Of a stretch of DNA of 64,000 bases, positions 29,817-39,661 are shown one piece after another. The notes below the pieces were generated by a model. It was not told the origin of the DNA, did no database searches, and was given only the letters and a program-made list of their open reading frames with translations. This DNA comes from Aurantiochytrium sp. KH105 (Eukaryota > Sar > Bigyra > Thraustochytrida > Thraustochytriidae). Numbering within the stretch: the first letter of the stretch is position 1; the number at the start of each line of letters is the position of its first letter. The DNA lies in the NCBI GenBank assembly GCA_003116975.1, contig BGKB01000187.1, positions 62,001-126,000 on the forward strand, written 5' to 3'. The position numbers were made by a program, and so were the translations under genes.

Positions 29817-32210
29817 ATGTGGAGAAGAAGGCAAGCCCGGGAAGGGAGATCTGCGTGGTCAGAGTATAACTATCGCAGGGAAGAGCAAAGCGAGGGAGAC
29901 CTAAGCAAAGAATACCAAGGCGAAGATGACTTGAACGAGAACGACTCGAACCAGGACAACGCAAACGAAAACGACGCGAAAGAAAACGACGCGAGCAACG
30001 GCGAAATTGACCCAGAGATGCTCGAAATCATTACAGCTGACGATCTAGAGGCTTTCATGCTAAAGATGCAGACAGCGCCCTTTGATCTCAACGCCCAGTC
30101 GCCAGCGATGAACATGATGACACTGTTGATGCTTTCGATTCGCGATGGATCCAGAAATGCATCAATTGCGAGCTACCTCGTTGAATTCGGAGCCGATGTA
30201 AACCTCACTGATTCTTGGGGAAATACGGCTCTCTACTATGCATGCTTGAAACGACGGCCCATTCTCGTCGAAGCGCTTCTCAAACGAGGTGCTGACGTTA
30301 ATCATGAAAATGAATACAGCGGCGAAACAGCTCTCGCCTGTGCGAGTACCATTCAAGCATATCGCTGCGCTCAGATTCTTCTTGAGAATGGTGCAAGGCC
30401 ACGAAATGATGCCACTGCTTTTCTTTGTATGTGCATTGAGGAGAGCAAGCTAGAACTAGCTCAGCTCCTCGTCGAACGTGGTGCAGATCTAGATGTCTGG
30501 GGAGACGACGACATCACCCCACTCATGCTTGCATCTGCGAAGGGGATGTTGGACTTGGTCATCCTTTTTCTAGAATCCGGTGCTAATGTGGATCTGCAGA
30601 GCGAGACGGGTACCACTGCTCTAATGTATGCGTGCCAGCATCTAAAGTCGCAGCACTCAAAGACTACGTCTGCAGCCACTGGCAGCGATAGCAATGGGCG
30701 CAATGCTGCAGTCATCGAGTGTCTTCTCGACCACGGCGCAAGCTTGAAGTTGCGGAATAGCAAGGGTAAATCTGCACTTGAGATTGCGTGCGGCATTCAC
30801 GGAGATCCTAAGATCGTGCAAGTCCTTCTTGACCGAGGTCCCGTCATCAACCCAAGCAAACATCCAAAGGGGCTGAGCGTACTTATGTTAGCATGCGCGG
30901 CTGGCCAGCTTGACGTCGTACAACTACTCTTGCAGTATGGCGCCAACATGGACGTGCAGGCGGGGGGAGATGATGATGAAACGAAGGCAGTCGAAGGCTA
31001 CACAGCTCTCATGCTGGCATGCCGGCTTGGCGAAGATGAGATCGCTGGCCTGTTGCTCGAGTCTGGGGCAAATGTGGACTTGCAGGGTCGGGATGGTAAT
31101 ACGGCCCTGATGTTCTCGTGCTTGTTCGGCCAAATCAACCTTACTCGGCTTCAACTTCAATCTGGCACCGCTTTACTCAATGCACAAAACCAGCATGGCT
31201 CGACGGCGCTCATGCTCGCTTGCTCGTTGGCGGACGGTGATGATGAAACGTGGGAGGCTATGGACGAAGATGACGATTTTCGCCAATGGAGACAAATCAA
31301 CACGCGCGGTCGCAATGGTGTGAATGTTTCCCGGCCTGTCCACCAGGGAAACACCCTGCAGTGTGTGAAACTGTTGTGGACTCTGGGCTCCGATGCCATG
31401 CTGAGGAACGAAAAAGGCGATAACGCTCTTGACATCGCCAGAAACCACGGCCGCGACGATATTCTGGCGTATTTTGATTTTCTTCACAAGACCAGCGTTG
31501 CAAGGTTCCTGCTACGCAAAATGCGGCTGTCTCGGGAGGTCGTGACCCGCTTCTACGACGAAGACATTCAAACGTTAGCAAAGTGCTTCCTCCTTAGCGA
31601 AGGGGACCTGCTTCAGTTGGGTGTCACCTCGTACGCGAAGTGGCAAACTGAACTCGATAAAGTTCTCAATGAGCTCCAGGCTCCTCAGTCTGCGCTCGAA
31701 CGGCGATCCTTGAATCGTACAAGCAATCCTCGACGAGTCTACGAGGGTGACGACTCCCCTCCACGTCGAGCCGAATTCGACGCATTTGTCGTGCACTATT
31801 GGGGCGTCGACAACGCTGATCATGACACCGTGAGCGAGGTCAATACAAAGCTCGTGCAGGCAGGAAAGCTTACATGGTTTGACGAGGAACGTCTGATTGA
31901 CAATGCTTCACATCAGCTTGTAAATGGCGCGGCGCGTTCACAAAAAGCGGTGGTCTTTGTCACTCGACGATTCATGAAGGAGGTCAACAAGCGGCGTGCG
32001 GATTATTGCAAGCAAGCCTTTACCGTCGCTTGTCATACCTTTGGCCCCAAGCGAATCATTCCCGTGGTTCTGGACGCGGACATGCTGGACTCAGCCTCAT
32101 GGAAAGGGGCTCTGCAAGGGTGGATTTTGCAGGAGAATGTGATCGACTTTTCCACATCCTCGGCGCGCGAAAGAAATTTTGATTGCCTCATCGAAAGTTT
32201 GGAGTCATGA
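29817..32210 (+). CDS. Ankyrin-SAM-TIR protein
   Basis: 797 residues, single exon. Residues about 1-75 are charged and low-complexity, so a later start such as the ATG at 30019 is possible. About 12 ankyrin repeats span residues 95-540, with motifs such as TALYYACLKRR and LLLQYGANMDVQ. A SAM domain follows at about 561-625 (LSEGDLLQLGVTSYAKW), and a TIR-like domain at 653-797 opens FDAFVVHYWGVDNADH and contains KLTWFDEERLIDN, AVVFVTRRFMKEVN and RIIPVVLDADM. This is the TIR type common in stramenopiles and other protists. The position that normally holds the catalytic glutamate (WC-x2-E or NCK-x-E) reads Tyr730-Cys-Lys-Gln-Ala734, so NADase activity is doubtful. The layout recalls SARM1, with ankyrin in place of ARM repeats: a sensing platform, a SAM oligomerisation module and an effector domain. 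A role in stress or immune signalling is inference. Confidence 0.87.
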   Translation: MWRRRQAREGRSAWSEYNYRREEQSEGDLSKEYQGEDDLNENDSNQDNANENDAKENDASNGEIDPEMLEIITADDLEAFMLKMQTAPFDLNAQSPAMNMMTLLMLSIRDGSRNASIASYLVEFGADVNLTDSWGNTALYYACLKRRPILVEALLKRGADVNHENEYSGETALACASTIQAYRCAQILLENGARPRNDATAFLCMCIEESKLELAQLLVERGADLDVWGDDDITPLMLASAKGMLDLVILFLESGANVDLQSETGTTALMYACQHLKSQHSKTTSAATGSDSNGRNAAVIECLLDHGASLKLRNSKGKSALEIACGIHGDPKIVQVLLDRGPVINPSKHPKGLSVLMLACAAGQLDVVQLLLQYGANMDVQAGGDDDETKAVEGYTALMLACRLGEDEIAGLLLESGANVDLQGRDGNTALMFSCLFGQINLTRLQLQSGTALLNAQNQHGSTALMLACSLADGDDETWEAMDEDDDFRQWRQINTRGRNGVNVSRPVHQGNTLQCVKLLWTLGSDAMLRNEKGDNALDIARNHGRDDILAYFDFLHKTSVARFLLRKMRLSREVVTRFYDEDIQTLAKCFLLSEGDLLQLGVTSYAKWQTELDKVLNELQAPQSALERRSLNRTSNPRRVYEGDDSPPRRAEFDAFVVHYWGVDNADHDTVSEVNTKLVQAGKLTWFDEERLIDNASHQLVNGAARSQKAVVFVTRRFMKEVNKRRADYCKQAFTVACHTFGPKRIIPVVLDADMLDSASWKGALQGWILQENVIDFSTSSARERNFDCLIESLES

Positions 32211-32809
32211 TTCTGACAAGCAAGCTCGAAATATCTACGTTTATACAAAGCTAATGTTGTCTCTTGTTACTACGTATTACGACTTTAATTTATAAGTCAG
32301 TACGCGCCAATACACGACATGTCTTAGCCAGCGCGCCAGCGAGCCAACGCGCCTGCTTGAATCTTGCAGTTGTGTATCGTTGCTGCAACGTCTCTGAGCT
32401 AAAACCGACGGGGTATACTACCAATTACCAGAGCTCGCTGGCAAGCCAGCCATCGTGTTCGGGACGGTTTGCGATTCGTCCGACGCAATGATTTCTCCAC
32501 AAGCACCCTCGGCAATTGAACCCGGTGTTTAGCCGCGCACACATTGAAAGGTCTGTTTGGCCGCCTGATTTTCCGGACGACCGAAGCAAGGAAAAAAACA
32601 CCGTAGGCAAGTTCCGTGGCGGATCGAGCGTCAAGGTTTGGCGCAAGTCCGGCAGACCCTGAACTCCCTTCCTCTTTGATCAAAGAAGCAAGCAAGAGCA
32701 AGCAAGCAGGCAAGCAGGCAAGCAAGCAAGCAAGCAAGCAAGCAGACAAGCTTCAAGGCGCACGAGTCCATCCGCCCATTCGCCAAGTCAAGACAAGAGA
32801 CCAGAGACA
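32211..32809. other. Intergenic with AAGC repeat
   Basis: About 600 bases between the ANK-SAM-TIR gene and the microprotein gene. It holds the AAGC/CAGG tandem repeat at about 32687-32750, in the likely 5' UTR of the microprotein gene. No other gene seen. Confidence 0.5.
32687..32750 (+). repeat. AAGC/CAGG tandem tetranucleotide repeat
   Basis: About 16 units of AAGC with some CAGG variants, ending 60 bases before the microprotein start codon. It lies in the likely promoter or 5' leader. Confidence 0.85.
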
Positions 32810-32929
32810 ATGTGCTTTCAAGTGAAGTGCAGCAAGTGCGGCAAGACCACGTGGGGCGGCTGTGGCAACCACGTCGAGAGCGCCCTTCGCGGCGTGCCCC
32901 AGGACAAACTCTGCACCTGCAAGAAGTGA
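32810..32929 (+). CDS. Conserved 39-residue Cys-rich microprotein
   Basis: The ATG at 32810 opens a 39-residue frame ending at TGA 32927-32929. The product begins MCFQVKCSKCGKTTWGGCG and continues NHVESALRGVPQDKLCTCKK. It has six cysteines (2, 7, 10, 18, 35, 37) plus His21, in CxxC and CxC pairs, so zinc binding is likely. From memory the pattern MCF-x-V-x-C-x2-C-x-K-x-TW-x-GCG-x-HVE is shared by tiny uncharacterised proteins of fungi, plants and bacteria, ending near a Cys-x-Cys; I know of no established function. It is easily missed because of its size. The gene sits between the ANK-SAM-TIR and PRP16 genes on the same strand, with its own flanks of about 600 bp. Confidence 0.85.
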   Translation: MCFQVKCSKCGKTTWGGCGNHVESALRGVPQDKLCTCKK

Positions 32930-33493
32930 CGACGAGCACAAGCTTTGCTTTTCACTATACACAAGCGGTCCCCCTGACCAACTCCTGTGCAAAAACTCGC
33001 GCCTTCGATGAGAATCGTCTAGACCACACTTCTGACCAAGAAAAATCATGATTTTATAATTTCATTCGCCAACTCATTGCGTTTCCGCAAGAAGAAAACG
33101 AAGATGATGATGATGATGATGATGATGATGCGCAGAAGTCGTCCGTCAGGCGCGGCCAAATGGCGCCTTGTTCCATCTTCACCTTGCAAGCAGCCAGCAG
33201 CCGAACCACCATCTCTTTTTCCTCTCCCCGTCCCTGGGTCCCCCTCCCAATTGTCCCGAAGAGTTTGCCCCGAGTCGCCTTTGTGTGCGCGTGCACCTCT
33301 TTCTCTCCGTGCGTCGCACCGTGGCGCGTCCCAACGAGGCCCACGCGCTCGCCATCAAGCTGGCAACGTGCAGCAGTAAAAAGGGTTGCGCAGCTCAGAA
33401 TTGGTCGATGCTTCAATCGTCGATCGATTGATCGATCGATCGATCCCGGTTGATCGCGGAGCAGAGCCGAGTCGGGGCCGCGCGCGCGGCGCG
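32930..33493. other. Intergenic, promoter of PRP16
   Basis: About 560 bases with a GATGAT trinucleotide run at about 33103-33130 and a GATC tetranucleotide run at about 33421-33446, shortly before the PRP16 start. No gene seen. Confidence 0.5.
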
Positions 33494-36400
33494 ATGGCGG
33501 CGGTGGACGCGGCGGCAGAGGCGTTTGCGCGGGTTGCAGGCGGGTCGAGCTGCGACTGGCGCGGCGTGGCTGCGCAACTGGCCGATGCGGGCCGCTCGTG
33601 CAAGAGCGCCGAGGCCTTCCGCGAGGAGGCCACCAAGTTCGCGCGCGGGTTCGCGCAGGAGCCGCGCGAGCGGCTCGAGGCGCTGTGGCGGACGCTCGCG
33701 AGCGCGGACGCCGACGACGACGCCACCACGCAGCCCGGAAGCCAGTTTGTAGGCCGCGAGGCCGGCGCGGAAGAAGACGACTTTGACCGCTCCTACTATG
33801 ATGCCGCGGATGGGCCCGGATTCCTGGGCGATGAGGCCAAGTGGACAGCGCGGCAGGCGCGCATGGAGCGCGAGCAGCAACCGAGACGCTCGCTGGCATC
33901 CAGGCTGCACGCCGAGGACCGCGCGCGCCAGCAATCGGCATGGGAAGAGGAACTCATGTTTCGCAGCGGCGTCAAGCGCGGTCGCCACGTTGACGTCGAC
34001 GCGCACACTGAGACGGATGTCCGCACCGTTGTGCTTGTTCGCAATCTGCGCCCAGCCTTTCTTCGCGAGGGCGATTTGGTGCGCAGGCTTGACGCTGCAG
34101 GCCACGCTGAGACTGCGGCCGTTGTGGTGGACGAAAACTCTGACATGGCCATGGCTGCGAGCCGCGGCTCCCCTGCCGTGAAGCGCATTCGCGAGCAACT
34201 CGCGCGCACACGCATGAAGCACAAGTTTTGGGAGCTCGGCGGGTCAAAAATGGGCGCAGCAATTGGGCAGGGCGGCCAGGTCGCCAACTATGGCCAGGAT
34301 CAGGAGGAAGCGGCCGACTTTGACCTGGACAAGGTTGCTCCTTCGAAGCCGACGCAAGAGGGCTCGCAAGAGGGCGCACAAGGCCCAGGCACAAGTGACG
34401 CGGTCGCTTTGCCGCAAAACAAAGAGGCGCAATCGTTGCAGACGTCAGATGAAGCGTTGGACGCACGCGAAAAGATTCAGCAGGTTCGCGAAAATCTCCC
34501 TGTGAGACAGGTCCGCGATGAGCTCTTACGCGTCATTCGGAGCAACCAAGTAATTGTTGTCGTCGGCGAGACTGGCAGCGGCAAGACGACGCAGCTGACA
34601 CAGTACCTGCGGGAAGACGGCTACACCCGCTCGTCAACTGGGGCACGGCTGTTGGTTGCTTGCACACAACCGCGGCGCGTGGCTGCGATGAGTGTAGCTA
34701 AACGCGTCGCCGAGGAGGCAGGGTGCCCGTTGGGCGGTACCGTTGGCTACGCGATTCGTTTCGAGGACTGCACGTCGCCCGAGACGGAGATCAAGTACAT
34801 GACGGATGGAGTGCTCATGCGCGAAACCTTGAGCTCGCCAGACTTGGACAAGTACTCGTGCGTAGTGATGGACGAAGCACACGAGCGGTCGCTTTTCACG
34901 GACGTTCTCTTTGGCGTGCTCAAGGGCGTCGTTCAGCGGCGACTCGACTTTAAGCTGATCGTGACGTCTGCAACGATGGACGCTGACAAGTTTTCTCGAT
35001 TTTTTGGTGGCTGCGCGACCTTTCACATTCCTGGTCGCACCTTTGAGGTGGAGACATACTTTGCCAAGTCGGTGGTGCCTGATTTTGTGGAGGCGGCCGT
35101 GAAGCAGGCGCTCGAGATTCACTTGAGTTCGCCGCCAGGGGACATTTTAATTTTTATGACAGGTCAAGAGGATATCACTGCTACGTGCCAGCTTCTGGCA
35201 GACCGCATTGAATCGCTCGGCGAGGGCGTGCCCGAGCTTTTGTTACTGCCCATGTACTCCCAACTCCCAGCGGACCTGCAGGCCAAGATTTTTGAACGCG
35301 CAAAGGCTGGTCAGCGCAAGTGCATCGTCTCGACGAACATTGCCGAGACCTCATTGACCGTGGACGGGATTCGCTATGTGATCGACTCGGGCATGTGTAA
35401 GCTCAAGGTGTTCAACCCGCGCGTGGGCATGGATGCGCTGCGTGTGACGCCTGTGTCGCAGGCGAACGCGAATCAGCGGGCCGGCCGCGCTGGCCGCACG
35501 GCGCGAGGTTATTGTTGGCGCATGTACACAGAGAACCAATTTGTGCATGAGCTGCTCCCGGCGCAGGTGCCGGAGATCCAGCGCACGAATTTGGGCAACG
35601 TGGTGCTCTTGCTCAAGACCATTGGTGTACGGGATCTTTTGAGTTTCGATTTTATGGATCCTCCACCCAAGGAAAACATTGTTGATTCCATGTATCAACT
35701 TTGGGTTCTCGGTGCTCTCGATGGGGCAGGGGAGCTTACCGCGCTCGGGACGCAAATGGCCAAGTACCCGCTTGACCCGCCGCTGGCCAAGATGCTCATT
35801 TCGGCTCGGGAGCTCGGATGCGCGGAAGACATGCTCACGGTGGTGTCGATGCTTTCGGTTCCCGAGGTATTTTACAGGCCAGCGGAGCGTGCCGAGGAGT
35901 CAGATCAGGCGCGCGAACGGTTCTTCGTTCCGGAGTCTGACCATTTGACGTTGTGCAACGTGTACAACTTGAGCAAACGACAAGGATTCAACGCAGGGTG
36001 GTGCGCCAAGCATTTCATTCACCGCAAGGCAGTGCTCAAGGCGCACGAGGTGCGCGAGCAGCTACAATCGATGGTTCCAGCTCCGCCGCACGGCGTCAAG
36101 GCTGTGTCGGGGACGCCGGCTTGGGACCTTGTTCGCAAGGCCATTTGCTCGGCGTACTTTGTGCAAGCGGCGCGTCTTAAGTCCATCACGGAGTATGTCA
36201 ATCTTCTCAATGGCGCTTCTGCTGCCTTGCATCCATCGTCTGCAATCTGTGGCATTGGCGAGACGCCCGACTATGTGGTGTACCACGAGCTCGTCCTGAC
36301 CAGCAAGGAGTATATGCGCACGGTGACGGCCATCGACCCGCATTGGCTGGCGGAGCTAGGGCCTATGTTCTTTAGTGTCAAGGGTCACGAGCATCTGGGA

Positions 36401-36625
36401 CGCCACGATATTGGTGGCAAGATGGTTGCCGGCGCAGATTCCGAGGACGGCACTGGCCATGGCTCGAGCTCGTCGAGGCCTGCTGCTGCAGGCGCGCATG
36501 CTTTGAGTGGGGCGAGCGCGAGAGCTTCGAGTGCGTCGAGTGGCTCTGGCGCGGCAGATGTTCAGTTTGGTAGGTCGAAGCCCATGGCGAAGCGGCGTAA
36601 CAAGAAGAAGCGCTTTGGGCTGTGA
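33494..36625 (+). CDS. DHX38: Pre-mRNA splicing DEAH-box ATPase PRP16/DHX38
   Basis: 1043 residues from the ATG at 33494, the first ATG in the open frame. PRP16 remodels the spliceosome after the first transesterification step. The DEAH helicase core is complete: motif I GETGSGKTT at 358-366, Ia TQPRRVAA, motif II DEAH at 460-463, motif III SAT near 494, then TNIAETSLT and motif VI QRAGRAGR near 661. The winged-helix, ratchet and OB-fold regions follow. PRP16 rather than PRP2, PRP22 or PRP43 is indicated by the N-terminal segment HKFWELGGSKMGAAIG just before the core and by FFVPESDHLTLCNVY in the C-terminal half. The N-terminal about 330 residues are charged and poorly conserved, as in other PRP16 proteins. 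The tail ends in a Lys/Arg-rich nuclear-signal-like stretch, KPMAKRRNKKKRFGL. Single exon. Confidence 0.95.
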   Translation: MAAVDAAAEAFARVAGGSSCDWRGVAAQLADAGRSCKSAEAFREEATKFARGFAQEPRERLEALWRTLASADADDDATTQPGSQFVGREAGAEEDDFDRSYYDAADGPGFLGDEAKWTARQARMEREQQPRRSLASRLHAEDRARQQSAWEEELMFRSGVKRGRHVDVDAHTETDVRTVVLVRNLRPAFLREGDLVRRLDAAGHAETAAVVVDENSDMAMAASRGSPAVKRIREQLARTRMKHKFWELGGSKMGAAIGQGGQVANYGQDQEEAADFDLDKVAPSKPTQEGSQEGAQGPGTSDAVALPQNKEAQSLQTSDEALDAREKIQQVRENLPVRQVRDELLRVIRSNQVIVVVGETGSGKTTQLTQYLREDGYTRSSTGARLLVACTQPRRVAAMSVAKRVAEEAGCPLGGTVGYAIRFEDCTSPETEIKYMTDGVLMRETLSSPDLDKYSCVVMDEAHERSLFTDVLFGVLKGVVQRRLDFKLIVTSATMDADKFSRFFGGCATFHIPGRTFEVETYFAKSVVPDFVEAAVKQALEIHLSSPPGDILIFMTGQEDITATCQLLADRIESLGEGVPELLLLPMYSQLPADLQAKIFERAKAGQRKCIVSTNIAETSLTVDGIRYVIDSGMCKLKVFNPRVGMDALRVTPVSQANANQRAGRAGRTARGYCWRMYTENQFVHELLPAQVPEIQRTNLGNVVLLLKTIGVRDLLSFDFMDPPPKENIVDSMYQLWVLGALDGAGELTALGTQMAKYPLDPPLAKMLISARELGCAEDMLTVVSMLSVPEVFYRPAERAEESDQARERFFVPESDHLTLCNVYNLSKRQGFNAGWCAKHFIHRKAVLKAHEVREQLQSMVPAPPHGVKAVSGTPAWDLVRKAICSAYFVQAARLKSITEYVNLLNGASAALHPSSAICGIGETPDYVVYHELVLTSKEYMRTVTAIDPHWLAELGPMFFSVKGHEHLGRHDIGGKMVAGADSEDGTGHGSSSSRPAAAGAHALSGASARASSASSGSGAADVQFGRSKPMAKRRNKKKRFGL

Positions 36626-37649
36626 AAAAGGGGGAAGCTTGACTGTAGTAGTGTAGTCCGTACAAGCTGCCTGACTGTCTGCTGTAAACTCGGAAGATTT
36701 GCGATTTTTTCCAGCGCCGCGTCCGTGTCCAAGTTTTGCAGATCGTGATCCTGCGGCGAGCTTGGAAATGAAGGTATGCGCTTGTTATTTTCCCGCCGTC
36801 ATTCTCTGTGACGCGAGCACTGCTGTCCGTTGCTGCTGCCGCTCATTTACGAATGACGGGTCATGATCGCAGTCACCACCACCGGCTACTACTCGCCGTC
36901 GTGACTATCTTGTTATTACTACTACTCATTCTTCGCTTTCTACTCGTCCACCCATTCTCTCTCTCTGTATCTTCCTTCCTCTCTCCAAGCAGCGCAGCGA
37001 CCTGGCCATGCATGATGAGCAAGAGCCCACGCCCTGCACGCAGAATGGATAACCCGCGGCCGGGATCTTACACAAACTCCACCACCCAAACCAGCCACCC
37101 CGGCCACTTGCCAAACAATCTTGGGCGCGTGCTCACCGGCCCACGTGCGTGCCTGCGTGCAAGAACGCTCCCGCTGGCTCGTCTGGCTCTCTCTCGGCAG
37201 GCAGGCGGCCCAACTTGAAGGCGGAGGGGGCTCCCTCCGAGTCGGAGTCCTCGCCTCGTGAACGGGCTCGTCCGTCTTGACGGGCCGCGACAGCTAGCTG
37301 GCTGGCTGGCTGGTGACTGGCTTGCTGCAGCAGCCTCGGGCATCATGGCAGGTTGTCGTTGTCGTTGTCGGTGTCGTTCTCGTTGTCGTTGTCGTCTTCA
37401 TGATGCTCGAAGGCGCGTTATAGTAGTGGTAGGCCTAGTGGTCGGTAACCAAAATGAACATCACCTAGTCGTATAGCATGTGGAGGCGAGGAAGCGAACC
37501 GCGACCGCAGATTTCCCCCCCTTGGCCGAGCAGGCAAGCAAGTGAGCAACCAGTGAATGAGCGAGCGAGGATCGATCGGAAATCCGACGTGACGCCTCAC
37601 GCTGACGAGCGCAGGTCCAGAGGAGGGGCTCGGTTATGACCGGGTGGGC

Positions 37650-37737
37650 CACCTCACCTCGCCTCACCTCGCCTCACCTCGCCTCGCCTCGCCTCGCCTC
37701 GCTGGCAGGCAAGCAGGCAGGCAGGCAGGCAGGCTGA
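37650..37737 (+). repeat. Adjacent CTCGC-type pentamer and AGGC tetramer repeats
   Basis: A run of about ten CTCAC/CTCGC pentamers passes directly into an AGGC tetranucleotide run. It lies in the 3-kb gap between PRP16 and the gelsolin-family gene. Confidence 0.85.
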
Positions 37738-37949
37738 GAAGAAAGAAGGCGAGCAAGGCAGTGAGTGCAGTGCGCCCGTTAGGGCCACAAGCCGCGCTTC
37801 CTCCGTGCATACCTTCCGCCGCCAGCGCTCGGGGAGAGGGACGGAGAGAGCGAGCGGGCGAGCGAGGGAGAGAGGGCGAGCGAGTGCAGGCGAGGCTGGC
37901 GGCGGCAGAGGCGGCGGAGCGGCAGCGATGCGATGCGATGGGCAGCATG

Positions 37950-37981
<32 letters not shown>

Positions 37982-38955
37982 CAGCCAGCCAGGTGCACTG
38001 CAGCGCGTGCAGCACGGCCGGCACGTGCACGCGCTGCACGTGCCGCACTATGCAATACATACAGCCTCCGTAGATGCGCACACGCGCGAACACACACTCT
38101 CAACTCTCGCAAACCAAATCCGGCAGTGGCAGCAGCCTCCCTGCCCGTGAGGATGGACGCGGGCCGGGCTGCCGCGCCGTGCCGCGGCGGCCAGCAGCAG
38201 CTGCAGCCACGGCATGGCATGGCATGGCATGGCAGCAGCCAGGGCGGCCGCAGCGGAGGAGCGGAGCGGCGGCAGAATGGGCCGCGACGGCCGCCGCGGC
38301 GATGGGCAAGTCTGGATAATCTTACGAATAATCGAGGATATCCTGGCGCGCGCGGCACTGTCCAGCGTGTCACTGGGCGCCGCGCACTCAGGACGCGGGC
38401 GCAGAGTCCCCATCGAGCGGGGGAGTGTCCCATGGCCCCCCCGACCGGCACGCACACCCCCTATAACTAAGCGGGTCTTGGCGCTAGAGGGGGCAGAGGA
38501 AGCGCACACTAGGCGAAGGTACAGCGAAATACGAGACGCGCGCGCGATGCAGGACGCAGTGTTAAAGGAGAGCCACAGCTACGCCCCTGGTAGGAGGACG
38601 TCGGCTCTTCGCGCGGGCGGCTGCGGCGGAAGCCGCATACCGCAGCGGTAGAACCGGTGCGGGGCGCAGCGGCCGGTCTCCGGAGCGCGCGTAGGTGGGC
38701 TGTGGGGAGGCCGACGGGGGGGAAAGGGAGGCTGGAGGGAGGGGGCTGGAGGGGGCAGAGCACGAGTCTGCGCGGTTGGCCGGCCGGGGCGCGCAAAAGC
38801 ACTTTCGCAAATCCGAATTGCAATCACCGCCGCCAGGTACGTACGCTCGCGACGCCGTCCTCGAGGCCTCGCCCGCCCGCCCGCCCGCCCGCCCGCCCGC
38901 ACAATCGCCCGCTTGCTTGCCCATCCCCCGCCCGCCCGCTCGCTCGCACGCGGTC

Positions 38956-39108
38956 CGCGAGAGCCGCGTGCGAAAAGTGCTGTTCGCGCTGGGCCTGCAC
39001 GCGCTCGCGACGGGGATGGAGCTGGAGAAGGCGATGCCGCTGCTGCACCTGGAGAACGCGCACCTCGTGCACCAGAAGCGCGAGTCCAGGCCGTGTGCTC
39101 GCGGATAG
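38956..39108 (+). other. Coding-like fragment of unknown origin
   Basis: An open stretch of about 50 codons ending at TAG 39106-39108, with strong G/C third positions and an amphipathic Leu-rich translation (KVLFALGLHALATGMELEKA, then MPLLHLENAHLVHQ). Its composition differs from the surrounding repeats and resembles true coding sequence. It may be an unrecognised exon, a gene remnant or chance. I recognise no family. Confidence 0.25.
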
Positions 39109-39661
39109 AGGGGAGAGGAGAAAGAAAGCCCGGCGAGCGAGGGAGCGCGAGCCGGCGCTGTCCGCCTTGGGCGGGGGATAGCAGGCAGGGAGGGAGGGAG
39201 GGAGGGAGGGAAGGCTTTTCTTTTGTGTATCTTGAAATGCAGAGCAGAGCAGAGCAGGTCGAGCTTGCCATGCATGTATATGCACGCGCGCGTGCAGGGC
39301 CGAGGTGTTTCTGAATGAATGAATGACAGACAGGAAGATGCGCAAGGAGAAGCAGCAGGGGATGCACGCGCGCGCACGTCGTGGGGCAGAGGCTCCGCTG
39401 GCTTTGTTGTGCACGCGCGCAACTCCTGCGCTGGTTCTTGCGAGGCCGCGTGCCAAGTGGACTGGGCGGGGGTGAGGGAAGGAGAGGGGAGGGGGTAGGA
39501 GGAGTGGGCGCATCGAGGCGAGGCAAAGCAAAAGCAAGCAAAGCAAACCCTGATTGGAGTTGAAGACTGACAGACAGACGGCTGTCGATCCGCATCAAAC
39601 ACAAACAGCAAGCTAGCACGCACGTACGTACGCACGCACGCAGACGAAGCAATCAAGCAAG

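Larger units (their letters stand above)
36626..39661. other. 3-kb repeat-rich intergenic region
   Basis: The largest gap of the window. It carries many short tandem tracts: CTCAC/CTCGC pentamers (about 37650-37701), AGGC (about 37703-37737), GACAGC hexamers (about 37953-37981), GGCAT pentamers (about 38211-38233), CCCG (about 38874-38903), AGGG (about 39186-39211) and ACGT/ACGC (about 39615-39640). Long open frames on both strands are low-complexity and mutually overlapping. One short stretch, 38956-39108, has coding-like codon use and is listed separately. I accept no full gene here. Confidence 0.5.

Noticed and set aside
37480-37510. B-box-like GGTTCGCTTCC on the minus strand, possible tRNA
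   Set aside because: No matching acceptor, D or anticodon stems can be paired around it.
38562-39656. Two overlapping minus-strand open frames of about 360 residues in the large gap
   Set aside because: They are Ser/Pro/Arg/Leu low-complexity translations of repeats in two frames at once, with no domain and no consistent codon bias.
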